Notes: a model not told the origin generated them from the sequence alone. A stretch of 64,000 bases of DNA from Flavobacterium sp. 270 (GCF_004368785.1 NZ_SODM01000002.1:124001-188000), one strand, 5' to 3'; numbered from the stretch's first letter, positions 44,737-53,920 are shown. Numbers and translations: made by a program.

Positions 44737-45789
44737 TTAGACAATCGCTTTCACAACTGCTTTTGGCGCCTCTTTACGTGTTCCGTCGAAACCGTCTACT
44801 CCTGATACTGTTGTATATTTTAATACGTATTTTTTACCCGGATTGATGATTCCGTATGCAGCCTGACACATTAAAGTTGCTTCGTGGAAACCACAAAGAA
44901 TTAACTTTAATTTTCCCGGGTATGTGTTTACGTCTCCAATTGCGAAGATTCCAGGAATGTTCGTTTGGTAATCTAAAGCATTGTTTACTTTGATTGCGTT
45001 TTTCTCGATTTCTAATCCCCAGTCTCCGATTGGACCTAATTTTGGTGTTAATCCGAAAAGTGGAATAAAGTAATCGCATTCGATTTTACGGTGCGCACCG
45101 TTTTCTTCGATATCCAAAGATTCTACGTGCTCAGCACCATTGATTCCAATTACTTCTGCTGGAGTAACTAATTTAATTTTACCGGCAGTTTTTAATTCCT
45201 GCACTTTTTCTACAGAATCTAAAGCGCCTCTAAATTCGTTTCTTCTGTGAATTAAAGTTACTTCTGAAGCTACGTTTGCTAAGAAAATTGACCAGTCTAA
45301 CGCTGAATCTCCTCCTCCTGCAATAACAACTCTTTTATCTCTGAATTTCTCCGGATTTTTGATGAAGTATTTTACTCCTTTATCTTCATAAAACTCGATA
45401 TCTTCAATTAGTGGCTTACGAGGCTCGAAACTTCCTAGACCTCCAGCGATAGCGATAACCGGCGCGTGAAATTTAGTTCCTTTGTTTGAAGTTACGATAA
45501 AACTTCCGTCTTCTTGCTTTTCTACTGTTTCAGCACGTTCTCCTAAAGTAAAACCTGGCTCAAATTGTTTAATTTGTTCCATTAATCCATCAACTAAATC
45601 TCCTGCCAATACTTCTGGAAATCCAGGTATATCGTAGATTGGTTTTTTTGGATAAAGTTCAGAAAGTTGTCCTCCCGGCTGTGGTAAAGCATCTAGAATG
45701 TGGCATTTTAGTTTTAATAATCCTGCCTCGAAAACGGCAAATAAACCTGTTGGTCCTGCTCCAATTATAAGTATATCTGTTTTAATCAT
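44737..45789 (-). CDS. Ferredoxin--NADP reductase (thioredoxin-reductase-like)
   Basis: 350 residues. N-terminal FAD motif ILIIGAGPTGLFAVFEAG, PQPGGQLSELYP, NADPH motif VVIAGGGDSALDWSIFLA and the C-terminal FAD contact GIFAIGDVNTYPGKLKLI. It lacks the CxxC of true thioredoxin reductases, which points to the ferredoxin-NADP+ reductase type 2. As the last gene behind sulfite reductase it probably supplies reduced ferredoxin to that enzyme; the link is inferred from position. Confidence 0.9.
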   Translation of the reverse strand: MIKTDILIIGAGPTGLFAVFEAGLLKLKCHILDALPQPGGQLSELYPKKPIYDIPGFPEVLAGDLVDGLMEQIKQFEPGFTLGERAETVEKQEDGSFIVTSNKGTKFHAPVIAIAGGLGSFEPRKPLIEDIEFYEDKGVKYFIKNPEKFRDKRVVIAGGGDSALDWSIFLANVASEVTLIHRRNEFRGALDSVEKVQELKTAGKIKLVTPAEVIGINGAEHVESLDIEENGAHRKIECDYFIPLFGLTPKLGPIGDWGLEIEKNAIKVNNALDYQTNIPGIFAIGDVNTYPGKLKLILCGFHEATLMCQAAYGIINPGKKYVLKYTTVSGVDGFDGTRKEAPKAVVKAIV

Positions 45790-45886
45790 TATGGTTGTTG
45801 TTTATAATCATTCTTAATAACGCAAAGAAACGAATAAATCCTTGTACTTTCAATGATTTTTATCATTTATTTCTTTTCGAAACTTT

Positions 45887-46468
45887 TTACTCTTTATTTT
45901 TTAATGACGAAGTAATCTCGTTCATTCTTTTCACCTTTTCTTCGAAATCGCCTTTTAAGGTTTTTCTATATTCATTCAGGTTTTCGACCATTGCATTGAT
46001 ATCTTCCGGAATTACTTCTTCAAAAAACTCGCGAAGCCTTTTTGCTGTTGTCGGCGATTTTCCGTTGGTCGAAATGGCAATTTTTACATTTCCTTTTGTT
46101 ACGATTCCGCCTAAATAATAATCACATAAATCGGGCGTATCGGCAATATTGCAAATCAAATAACGCTTTCTGGCCAAATCATAAATTCGTTTATTGACTT
46201 GTAAATCGTCTGTACAAGCAATTACCATATGACGCTTTTTGAGCATTTTCTTTTTAAACTTCGATTCGGTTAAAGTTATCGAAGGATGTTTTTCTGCCAA
46301 AACTTTAATGTCCAGATGAAAATCTTTTGCTACGACCTCAACATTGGCATTCGGACTCGATTTTAATAAAAAAGAAAGCTTTTCTAATCCAACATTTCCT
46401 CCGCCTACAATTAATACATTTAGATTGTGCAGTTTTAAAAAGATCGGATATAATTCGTTTTGTTCCAT
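45887..46468 (-). CDS. Precorrin-2 dehydrogenase / siroheme synthase (SirC-type)
   Basis: 193 residues. N-terminal Rossmann motif VLIVGGGNVGLEKLSFLLK binds NAD; central DTPDLCDYYLGGIVTKGNVKIAISTNGKSPTTAKRLREFFEEV is the CysG/Met8-type catalytic region. Oxidises precorrin-2 to sirohydrochlorin and probably also inserts iron, giving siroheme for sulfite reductase. The uroporphyrinogen methyltransferase (cobA) is the separate gene upstream. 301 nt of repeat-rich DNA separates the two. Confidence 0.92.
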   Translation of the reverse strand: MEQNELYPIFLKLHNLNVLIVGGGNVGLEKLSFLLKSSPNANVEVVAKDFHLDIKVLAEKHPSITLTESKFKKKMLKKRHMVIACTDDLQVNKRIYDLARKRYLICNIADTPDLCDYYLGGIVTKGNVKIAISTNGKSPTTAKRLREFFEEVIPEDINAMVENLNEYRKTLKGDFEEKVKRMNEITSSLKNKE

Positions 46469-46534
46469 TTTAATTTTTTGTTTCGTCGAAATTACAAAAA
46501 TCTGACGTTACAATATTTATCTCAAACCACGTTT

Positions 46535-46554
46535 CCCACGGTTGAAACCGTGGG
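46535..46554. repeat. Short palindrome CCCACGGTT
   Basis: Arms 46535-46543 and 46546-46554, perfect 9 bp with GA between them. Confidence 0.7.
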
Positions 46555-46614
46555 CTATATTTTTCAATCTTTCGTTTTATTAAATTGACATTCAATTTAA
46601 TTTTTGCATTGTTT

Positions 46615-46824
46615 CCCGGATTAAAATCCGGCGCTACAATATTGATCGTTCTTACGGAACTTATCTTGCGATTTCTTTTGATAAAAAATTCTTCTTAGAA
46701 ACCTTTACCTTTAATTTGCTCCCCCGGATTAAAATCCGGCGCTACAATATTGATCGTTCCTACGGAACTTTATCTTGCGATTTCTTTCGATAGAAATTCT
46801 TCGTAGAAACCTTTTAATTTATGG
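46615..46824. repeat. 108-nt tandem duplication including the 3' end of cobA
   Basis: Two copies start at 46615 and 46723 with CCCGGATTAAAATCCGG, a palindrome, followed by CGCTACAATATTGATCGTTC and then the reverse complement of the end of cobA (encoding ...EEFLSKEIAR and stop). The left copy is degenerate (KGF-stop-EEF) and non-coding; the right copy is the real gene end. With 46535-46554 this fills the 46469-46769 gap. Confidence 0.85.
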
Positions 46825-47546
46825 CTTTGTTTTACAACTTCTCCAAGAACAATAATTGCTGGCGAACTCAGTTTTTGTTGTTTTACAATTTCTTCAATAG
46901 AATTTACTGTTCCAACGCCTACTTTTTCTTCTGTCGTTGTTCCGCTTTGAATGATCGCTACAGGTAAATCGCCTTTATTTTCTTGTTGAAATAATCTCAC
47001 AATTTCGTTCAGTTTGTGCATTCCCATTAAAATCACAACAGTTGCTGACGATTTTGATGCCAAAGCAACATCTGAAGATAATTTTCTGTCGGATGTTGTT
47101 CCGGTAATCGCCCAAAAGCTTTCTGAAACGCTTCTTTTGGTAATCGAAATTCCGAGACTTGCCGGAACTGCTACTACTGAAGATATTCCGGGAATTACTT
47201 TTGTTTCAATTCCGAAGCTTTCTGCGAATTCTATTTCTTCACTTCCTCTTCCAAAAATAAACGGATCTCCGCCTTTTAATCGAACAACATGACCGTAAGT
47301 CAACGCATTATCAACAATCAACTGATTGATTTGATCCTGCCTATAACTGTGATTTCCTTTTCGTTTTCCAACAAATAATTTGATGGAATCTTTTGGAGCA
47401 TGCGCCAGAATTTCTTCATTCGCAAGCGCGTCGTACAAAACCACTTTCGCTTCAGCAAGTGCTTTTACGGCTTTTAGCGTAAGCAAATCCGGGTCTCCGG
47501 GACCTGCGCCAACTAAAGTTACTTTGGGTTTTATGGTATTATGCAT
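46770..47546 (-). CDS. cobA: Uroporphyrinogen-III C-methyltransferase
   Basis: 258 residues. SUMT motifs: VGAGPGDPDLLTLKAVKAL, VVLYDALANEEIL, VRLKGGDPFIFGRGSEE and VVAVPASLGISITKR. Methylates uroporphyrinogen III twice with SAM to precorrin-2, the first step to siroheme. Its ATG overlaps the end of the sulfite reductase gene by 8 nt, so they are translationally coupled. The 3' end of the gene has been duplicated in tandem downstream. Confidence 0.94.
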   Translation of the reverse strand: MHNTIKPKVTLVGAGPGDPDLLTLKAVKALAEAKVVLYDALANEEILAHAPKDSIKLFVGKRKGNHSYRQDQINQLIVDNALTYGHVVRLKGGDPFIFGRGSEEIEFAESFGIETKVIPGISSVVAVPASLGISITKRSVSESFWAITGTTSDRKLSSDVALASKSSATVVILMGMHKLNEIVRLFQQENKGDLPVAIIQSGTTTEEKVGVGTVNSIEEIVKQQKLSSPAIIVLGEVVKQSHKLKGFYEEFLSKEIAR

Positions 47547-49629
47547 TTGCTAATTCTTGTGCTCTGTATTTTTCTATAATTGCAAAAAATGCAATTCCTT
47601 CTTCAATGTATTGTTTTGCGAAAGCTTCAGAAGGCTCCGTTTTATTGATTTGGTAAACCAATTCGTTAAACGTTGTCGGCAAACCGATTTTAGCGCTTTC
47701 AACAAAAACTTTATCAAATAAATCTACGATTCCGGCGTGGTTGTTTGTTTTTTCGTTTTCAGAAAGTAACAATGCTTTCGCACCGTTTACAAATCCAGCG
47801 TAAGCGTGATAAATTGCATCTGACCATTTTCCTTCGTCGAAAGATTCCTGAGCGAAAGTCAATTTGTCTTTTGCTTCTAATAATAAAGTAGCAACCAAAT
47901 CAATTACAACTCCGGCACATTCTCCAACTCCAACCGCTTTTACATAATTGTCTGCATTACCCCAATCGATAAAATCAGCTTCTGTTAAGTTGGTTACGTC
48001 TGCGAAAGGTTTTAAGATTTCATAGAAATATTTCTCTCCTTTTGCATCGTAATAGTTAAGGAATTTTTCGCCGTTTGCATTCGCATCAAAATCATTCAAA
48101 ATTGTACGTAATGCATCTGGTCCTCTTCTACTTGGAATTTTGATTACTTTATCTGCAAAACGACCTTCTCCGTTTCCTAATCTTCCTCCACCCAATAAAA
48201 CCTGCAACGCTGGCGCCACTAATTTTCCTGAGTTGATAGACATTCCCTGAAAACCAATTGCCGACATATTATGTTGTCCGCAGGCATTCATACAACCTGA
48301 AATTTTAATCTCAATTTCGCTGTTGTTTCTGTACTGAGGATATTCGGCATTAATTACTTTTTCTAATTCTTCAGCTATACCGGTACTACTTGCAATCCCC
48401 AAATTACAAGTATCTGTACCCGGACAAGCTGTAATATCTGCCGTAGAATTATAGCCTAAATGAACAAAGTCCAATTTGGCTAATTCCTGATAAAAGAAAG
48501 GAAGATTCTCTTCTTTTATGTGGCGGATTACAATATTTTGACGCAATGAAAAACGTAATTCATTGGCTCCGTAATTTTTAATTAATTCGGCTAATGCTCT
48601 GGCTTTATCGGTATAAAAATCTCCTAATAAAACTTTGATTCCGATAGCGTAATAACCTGCTTGTTTTTGTGCAATTACATTTGAAGCTTTCCATGTTTCA
48701 TAAGCTTCTTTGTCTTCAATTGTAACTTGCGGAACAGCTAATAAAGGTTCCGGAATCGGACCTTCAAAAGCAGTTGTATCTATTTCGTATGTTTCGAATG
48801 CAATTGCTTTTTTCTCTTTTTCAACTAAATCTAAGAAAACATCTTTTCCGATTTCTTTGATTAAGAATTTCATACGCGCTTTCATTCTTTTTGCACGTTC
48901 TCCGTAACGATCAAAAATTCTGATAATTCCTTCTGCTGTCGGGATAATTTCGTTTACCGGAACAAACTCAGAAAGCAATTCAGCGTGCGCTGGCTGAGAT
49001 CCTAAACCTCCACCAAACATGATTTTAAATCCGCGTTGTCCGTCTTTGATTTTCGGAATAAATCCTAAATCGTGTAAATAACTCAAAGCCGTATCTTCGT
49101 CTGAAGAAGAGAACGAAATTTTGAATTTACGTCCCATTTCCTGACAGATTGGGTTCCTCAACAAATATTGAAACATGCCGTGTGCATAAGGCGAAACATC
49201 AAATGGTTCGTTTACGTCTACACCAGCCAATTCGCTTCCTGTAATATTTCTCACTGTGTTTCCACAAGCTTCACGCAATGTAATATCATCTTTAGCCAGA
49301 TTTGCCCAAAGCTCAGGAGTTCTGTCTAAACTTACATAGTGAATCTGAATGTCCTGACGCGTCGTAATATGCAGACGCCCGGTAGAATATTCGTCAGAAA
49401 CTTTTGTGATACGCACCAATTGCTCGCTGGTAACTTTACCATAAGGCAATTTAATACGTATCATTTGTACGCCTTCCTGACGTTGTCCGTAAATTCCGCG
49501 CGCTAAACGAAGACTACGAAAACGCTCATCATCAATTTTTCCTCCACGGAATAAGTGAATTTTTTTCTCTAAATCGATGATCTCCTTTTGTACGATCGGA
49601 TTTTCTATTTCTGTTCTAAAACTTTCCAT
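47539..49629 (-). CDS. Siroheme sulfite (nitrite) reductase with C-terminal HEPN-like domain
   Basis: 696 residues. Two ferredoxin-like halves and the siroheme/[4Fe-4S] cysteines in ACPGTDTCNLGIASS and SGCMNACGQHNMS. No flavin domain, so electrons probably come from ferredoxin. The SiR module ends near residue 560; the last about 135 residues (AGVVIDLVATLLLEAKDKL, WSDAIYHAYAGFVNGAKALLL, FDKVFVE) resemble a helical HEPN domain, an unusual fusion also seen, as I recall, in related Bacteroidota. Position after cysN and before cobA points to sulfite reduction to sulfide. Confidence 0.93.
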   Translation of the reverse strand: MESFRTEIENPIVQKEIIDLEKKIHLFRGGKIDDERFRSLRLARGIYGQRQEGVQMIRIKLPYGKVTSEQLVRITKVSDEYSTGRLHITTRQDIQIHYVSLDRTPELWANLAKDDITLREACGNTVRNITGSELAGVDVNEPFDVSPYAHGMFQYLLRNPICQEMGRKFKISFSSSDEDTALSYLHDLGFIPKIKDGQRGFKIMFGGGLGSQPAHAELLSEFVPVNEIIPTAEGIIRIFDRYGERAKRMKARMKFLIKEIGKDVFLDLVEKEKKAIAFETYEIDTTAFEGPIPEPLLAVPQVTIEDKEAYETWKASNVIAQKQAGYYAIGIKVLLGDFYTDKARALAELIKNYGANELRFSLRQNIVIRHIKEENLPFFYQELAKLDFVHLGYNSTADITACPGTDTCNLGIASSTGIAEELEKVINAEYPQYRNNSEIEIKISGCMNACGQHNMSAIGFQGMSINSGKLVAPALQVLLGGGRLGNGEGRFADKVIKIPSRRGPDALRTILNDFDANANGEKFLNYYDAKGEKYFYEILKPFADVTNLTEADFIDWGNADNYVKAVGVGECAGVVIDLVATLLLEAKDKLTFAQESFDEGKWSDAIYHAYAGFVNGAKALLLSENEKTNNHAGIVDLFDKVFVESAKIGLPTTFNELVYQINKTEPSEAFAKQYIEEGIAFFAIIEKYRAQELANA

Positions 49630-49652
49630 GTTCTTTTTCGCTTTAGGCTTTA

Positions 49653-50897
49653 TTATCTAATGAATCCTACTCCTGCAGTTGTGTTTGTTGCAGTGTCAAT
49701 TAAAATAAAAGCTCCGTTTGATTTGTTGTCGTTGTAGGCATCAAAATACAAAGGCTTGCTTAGTTTGATAGTTACTTCTCCAATTTCGTTGATTGCTAAT
49801 TGCGAAGCTTCTTTTGTTCCTGAATAATCAGTTGAGATTGTATTTTTGATACTTTCTACTTTCGCCAAAACTCTGTTGGTATTGTGTTGTACCAAATATT
49901 TTGTTCCTGCAACCAGTTTTTTACTGTCCATCCAGCAAACTGTTGTTGTAATATCTTTTTCAATTTTTGGAAGCTCGTCTGATTTTACAATCATATCGCC
50001 TCTTGTTACATTGATGTCATTTTCTAATTCGATTGTTACTGAAGAACCTGCAACAGCTTCATCAAATGTTTTATCGAAGAAATGAATTTTAGTAACTTTT
50101 GATTCTGTTAAAGAAGGAAGAACTGTTACTTCATCTCCAACTTTAATTGAATTTCCGTATAATTTTCCAGCATAACCTCTAAAATCATGATATTCTTCTG
50201 TTTTTGGACGAATCACAGTCTGAACCGGGAAACGCGCTTTTCCTGGCTCGTAAACATCATGAGAATGTAATCCTTCTAAATGTTCCAAAACAGTTTGTCC
50301 GTCGTACCAAGTCATGTTTTCTGATTTGTCAACCACGTTTCCGCCGTTGATTGCGCTTAACGGAATATAACTTACGTTTTGTTCTTTGAAAGTACTTTTT
50401 GCATTTAATGCCTGAAAATCAGCTTTGATTTTATTGAAAACTTCTTCTGAATAATCTACTAAATCCATTTTGTTGATGGCAACAATTACCTCTTTTACTC
50501 TCAATAAATTATTGATGAAAAAGTGACGGTACGTTTGCTCAATTACTCCTTTTCTGGCATCGATCAAAATAATAGAAACCTGAGAAGTCGAAGCTCCTGT
50601 AACCATGTTTCTCGTATATTCTACGTGACCCGGAGTATCGGCGATAATGTAACTTTTCTTTGCTGTAGAAAAATAAATGTGTGCAACATCAATCGTAATT
50701 CCCTGCTCTCTTTCTGCTACTAATCCGTCTGTCGCCAAAGAAAAATCAAGATAATCGTATCCTTTTTGTTTACTGCTTTTCTCGATTGCTTCGATTTTAT
50801 CTGTTGTCAATGATTTTGTATCGTACAATAATCTTCCGATCAAAGTACTTTTTCCGTCATCTACACTTCCTGCTGTTGCTATTTTTAAAACGTCCAT
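49653..50897 (-). CDS. cysN: Sulfate adenylyltransferase, GTPase subunit
   Basis: 414 residues. EF-Tu-like GTPase: GSVDDGKSTLIGRLLYD (P loop), REQGITIDVAHIYF, IADTPGHVEYTRNM and AINKMDLVDY, followed by two beta-barrel domains. With CysD it activates sulfate to adenylyl sulfate (APS). Length equals CysN alone, with no fused APS kinase, and no cysC is seen here. 111 nt downstream of cysD; 23 nt before sulfite reductase. Confidence 0.96.
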   Translation of the reverse strand: MDVLKIATAGSVDDGKSTLIGRLLYDTKSLTTDKIEAIEKSSKQKGYDYLDFSLATDGLVAEREQGITIDVAHIYFSTAKKSYIIADTPGHVEYTRNMVTGASTSQVSIILIDARKGVIEQTYRHFFINNLLRVKEVIVAINKMDLVDYSEEVFNKIKADFQALNAKSTFKEQNVSYIPLSAINGGNVVDKSENMTWYDGQTVLEHLEGLHSHDVYEPGKARFPVQTVIRPKTEEYHDFRGYAGKLYGNSIKVGDEVTVLPSLTESKVTKIHFFDKTFDEAVAGSSVTIELENDINVTRGDMIVKSDELPKIEKDITTTVCWMDSKKLVAGTKYLVQHNTNRVLAKVESIKNTISTDYSGTKEASQLAINEIGEVTIKLSKPLYFDAYNDNKSNGAFILIDTATNTTAGVGFIR

Positions 50898-50912
50898 TCT
50901 CTTTATTTTGTT

Positions 50913-51005
50913 TCAGGTTTCAAGTTTCAGGTTTCATGTTCTCTCGAAACTTATAAATCTGTATGTTTTTTTGATTCTTCTAACTTCTAACTCTTAACTA
51001 CTAAC
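50913..51005. repeat. TTTCAAG/TTTCAGG microrepeats between cysD and cysN
   Basis: TTTCAGGTTTCAAGTTTCAGG-type words, then CTTCTAACTTCTAACTC-like units. A second block of the same kind lies at 51930-52045 between cysH and cysD. Confidence 0.7.
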
Positions 51006-51008
51006 TTA

Positions 51009-51908
51009 TTAAAAGTATCCTTGTTGTTTTCTTTTTTCCATCGCCGCCTCAGATCTTTTATCGTCGATTCTGGCTCCTCTTTCTGAGATTGTTGATGATC
51101 TGATTTCGCCAACAACTTCTTCGATTGTTGCCGCGTAAGATTCAACAGCCGCTGTACAACTCATATCTCCAACGGTTCTGAAGCGAACAATTCTTTCTTC
51201 GATTTGTTCGTCTTCTTCTTGGTACACAAAAGGAGAATGTGACCAGATTAAACCGTCTCTCAAAAAAACTTTTCTTTTATGTGAAAAATAGATTGATGGA
51301 ATCTCGATATTTTCTTTTTCGATATAACTCCAAACATCTAATTCTGTCCAGTTTGAAATTGGGAAAACACGAACGTTTTGACCATTTTCGATTTTTCCAT
51401 TCAAAATATCAAACAATTCAGGTCTTTGATTTTTTTCATCCCATTGTCCGAAATCATCACGAACAGAGAAAATACGTTCTTTCGCTCTTGCTTTTTCTTC
51501 ATCACGACGCGCTCCACCAATACAAGCATCAAATTTGAATTCTTCGATTGCATCTAAAAGTGTAGTCGTTTGCAAGCTGTTTCTACTAGAATATTTTCCG
51601 GTTTCTTCCACCACTTTTCCTTCATCAATAGCATCCTGAACATTACGAACAATCAATTCTAAACCTAATTCTTCAACCAATTTATCTCTGAAAGCAATTG
51701 TTTCAGGGAAATTGTGTCCCGTATCAACGTGCAATAGAGGAAACGGAATTTTAGCAGGGAAAAATGCTTTTTGTGCCAAACGCACCAATGTAATAGAATC
51801 TTTTCCTCCTGAGAAAAGTAAAACCGGTTTGTCAAACTGTGAAATTACTTCTCTGAAAATGTATATTGCTTCACTCTCTAAAGCGTTTGTTTTTAATACT
51901 GAACTCAT
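51009..51908 (-). CDS. cysD: Sulfate adenylyltransferase, small subunit
   Basis: 299 residues of the PP-loop (ATP pyrophosphatase) family: KPVLLFSGGKDSITLVRLAQKAF. Further marks LHVDTGHNFPETIAFRD, CIGGARRDEEKARAKERIFS and NWTELDVWSYIE are typical of CysD. Forms the ATP sulfurylase with CysN. The N-terminal ALESEAIYIFREVISQF also matches the family. Confidence 0.96.
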   Translation of the reverse strand: MSSVLKTNALESEAIYIFREVISQFDKPVLLFSGGKDSITLVRLAQKAFFPAKIPFPLLHVDTGHNFPETIAFRDKLVEELGLELIVRNVQDAIDEGKVVEETGKYSSRNSLQTTTLLDAIEEFKFDACIGGARRDEEKARAKERIFSVRDDFGQWDEKNQRPELFDILNGKIENGQNVRVFPISNWTELDVWSYIEKENIEIPSIYFSHKRKVFLRDGLIWSHSPFVYQEEDEQIEERIVRFRTVGDMSCTAAVESYAATIEEVVGEIRSSTISERGARIDDKRSEAAMEKRKQQGYF

Positions 51909-52059
51909 TGTTGTTTTTTGTTTGATATTTTTAGTTTCAAGTTTCAGGTTTCAAGTTTTACTAACCTGATCTAAAATTCTCCACTCTATATTCTATATTC
52001 TTTACTCTATTTTCTTTTTCTAACTAAGGACTTTGGACTAATGACTAAGTACTAATTCC

Positions 52060-52770
52060 TTACTCTTTCTTAGCACCGTGTAAACCACATTCTTTATGAC
52101 TTGATTCCCACCACCATCTTCCGGCTCTGATATCTTCTCCTGGGAAAATTGCTCTTGTACAAGGCGCGCATCCAATACTTACGAAACCTTCTTTATGTAA
52201 AGCATTTTGCGGAACATTAAATTCTTTTAGATGATTTTCAACTTCTTCTAAAGTCCATTTTAATAATGGATTGAATTTAATGATGTCAAAACCTCCGTCG
52301 TATTCAAACAGATTTAAATCGTGTCTGTTTTCTGATTGTTCGGCTCTTAGACCTGTAATCCAGACTGCATTTCCAGCCAAAGCTTTTCGTAACGGAACCA
52401 CTTTTCGAATAAAACAGCATTCTTTTCTGTTTTCAACCGAATCGTAAAAACTGTTCGGTCCTTTTGTTTGAAGCAGATTTTCTACTGCCGTCGCTTCCGG
52501 AAAATAAACTTCGATTTGTTTTTTGTATCTTTTTAATGTTCTGTGAAAAACATCATACGTTTCCTGAAATAATCTTCCCGTATCTAAAGTAAAAACCTTA
52601 ATATCAATATCATTTTTGAAGATAAAATCAGTAATTACCTGATCTTCCTGTCCAAATGAAGTTGAAAAAATAACTTGGTTTGGATATTTTTCTGCCAGAA
52701 AACTTAACGTTTGTTCCAGCGAAAAATCTTTTGTTTGTTCTAATAATGACTCTACAATTGTCGCACTCAT
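52060..52770 (-). CDS. cysH: Assimilatory adenylyl-sulfate (APS) reductase
   Basis: 236 residues. PP-loop-derived STSFGQEDQVITDF and TLDTGRLFQETY; catalytic Cys near the C terminus in ECGLHGAKKE. Cysteine pairs in RKECCFIRK and GCAPCTRAI are the ligands of a [4Fe-4S] cluster found in APS- rather than PAPS-specific reductases. With no APS kinase in the operon, direct reduction of APS to sulfite is the better reading. 22 nt after tauE. Confidence 0.93.
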   Translation of the reverse strand: MSATIVESLLEQTKDFSLEQTLSFLAEKYPNQVIFSTSFGQEDQVITDFIFKNDIDIKVFTLDTGRLFQETYDVFHRTLKRYKKQIEVYFPEATAVENLLQTKGPNSFYDSVENRKECCFIRKVVPLRKALAGNAVWITGLRAEQSENRHDLNLFEYDGGFDIIKFNPLLKWTLEEVENHLKEFNVPQNALHKEGFVSIGCAPCTRAIFPGEDIRAGRWWWESSHKECGLHGAKKE

Positions 52771-52792
52771 ATTCTCTTTCCTTTCTAAATCT

Positions 52793-53695
52793 TTATAACA
52801 ATTTAGATAATGTTTTTAAACTCAATAAGATGATTAAGATTCCAACCGCAATCATCATTGATTTTCTTTTAATTTTATTTACTAAAAATGCCGCAATTGG
52901 TGCTGCAATCACTCCTCCTAAAATCAATCCGATAATTACCTGCCAGCCGTGGATTCCTCCAAAAAGCATGAAAGTGATTCCACTTGCAAACGAAATCGCG
53001 AACTCAGCTGCATTTACAGAACCAATCGTATATTTCGGATTTCTTCCTCTTCCTAATAAAGTTGAAGTCACAATCGGCCCCCAGCCTCCGCCTCCAACTG
53101 AATCCATAAAACCTCCAAAAACAGCTAAAACGCCTAGTTTTTTGGTTTTCTTTTTTTTAACATTTTTCTTTAAAGCTTTCTTTATAATGATTGCCGCTAA
53201 AACAATCATGTAAACCGCAATAAAAGGCTTAATTACATCACCATTAATTACATCAGACAATAAATATGCTCCTGTAATCGATCCTAAAACTCCCGGAATC
53301 AACAAATGTTTTACCAGTTTTTTATTGATGTTTCCAAAACGATGATGCGAAAGCGCTGACGCTCCCGTTGTAAACATTTCAGAAACGTGAACTGCCGTAC
53401 TACTTACTACTGGCGGCACTCCATAAGCCAATAAAAATGACGTAGAAGTTGCTCCGTAACCCATTCCTAAAGCTCCATCTACCAATTGAGCAAAAACTCC
53501 AATTAAAAAGAACGCTAAAAGATTTTCATCAAAACCTTCCAGGAAACTGTTCCATGAAAATTCGGCATGATGATTATAAATCAATGTAGCTACCAAACCT
53601 AACAATAAAACAACAGGTATTATAACCCATAATCTTTCTTTGGATAAAGCATCAGCTTTAATCGCAGTATTGTTTAACTTAAGTTCATTTTCCAT
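52793..53695 (-). CDS. TauE/SafE-family sulfite/sulfonate transporter, first copy
   Basis: 300 residues from ATG 53695 (MENELKLNNTAIKADALSK); a longer in-frame reading would begin within the leader near the operator. Eight or so membrane helices, with the family's GALGMGYGATSTSFLLAYGVPPVVSSTAVHVSEMFTTG in the first half and GGFMDSVGGGGWGPIVTSTLL in the second. First gene of the sulfate-assimilation operon. It may import sulfate or export sulfite; direction cannot be read from sequence, but as leading gene of an assimilatory operon, sulfate uptake is plausible. Confidence 0.9.
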   Translation of the reverse strand: MENELKLNNTAIKADALSKERLWVIIPVVLLLGLVATLIYNHHAEFSWNSFLEGFDENLLAFFLIGVFAQLVDGALGMGYGATSTSFLLAYGVPPVVSSTAVHVSEMFTTGASALSHHRFGNINKKLVKHLLIPGVLGSITGAYLLSDVINGDVIKPFIAVYMIVLAAIIIKKALKKNVKKKKTKKLGVLAVFGGFMDSVGGGGWGPIVTSTLLGRGRNPKYTIGSVNAAEFAISFASGITFMLFGGIHGWQVIIGLILGGVIAAPIAAFLVNKIKRKSMMIAVGILIILLSLKTLSKLL

Positions 53696-53735
53696 ACTTA
53701 TAGGATTTGTTTTTTGTCTTCCAAAATCCATTACC

Positions 53736-53767
53736 CTATCGGCTTAGTAGATTACTTTGCAAATGTA
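53736..53767 (-). promoter_or_regulatory. Operator dyad and -7 box of the sulfate-assimilation operon
   Basis: Minus-strand TACATTTG (53760-53767) is the -7 box; TTTG at 53786-53789 (18 nt spacer) the -33 box. Immediately downstream, CTA-TCGGCTTAG-TAG (53736-53750, plus-strand reading) is an imperfect dyad that also occurs, 14 of 19 positions identical with flanks, at 53948-53962 near the divergent tauE. Probable repressor site covering the transcription start. Confidence 0.7.
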
Positions 53768-53887
53768 CTATATATTTTGAAATATCAAAACAATATATTT
53801 ACTTTTTTGCGTTAGTAATTCCCTTTAAACCATGATAAAAGACATTCTAAAGACGATTAGTAATTAATTTAACAAATTAGTTATTGG

Positions 53888-53920
53888 TTTGTGAGATTCT
53901 AACAAGTCAATCTAATTTTG
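53888..53920 (+). promoter_or_regulatory. Promoter of the divergent tauE
   Basis: TTTG (53888-53891), 21 nt, TAATTTTG (53913-53920). The leader is about 80 nt long. Confidence 0.7.

Noticed and set aside
44737..45079. 81-residue minus-strand frame inside the ferredoxin-NADP reductase gene
   Set aside because: Shadow of the real gene in another frame; Arg/Asn-rich composition without family features.
53736..53767. Possible riboswitch in the leader of the sulfate operon
   Set aside because: Only a short dyad is present and the leader is about 55 nt; no S-box core. An operator explains it better.
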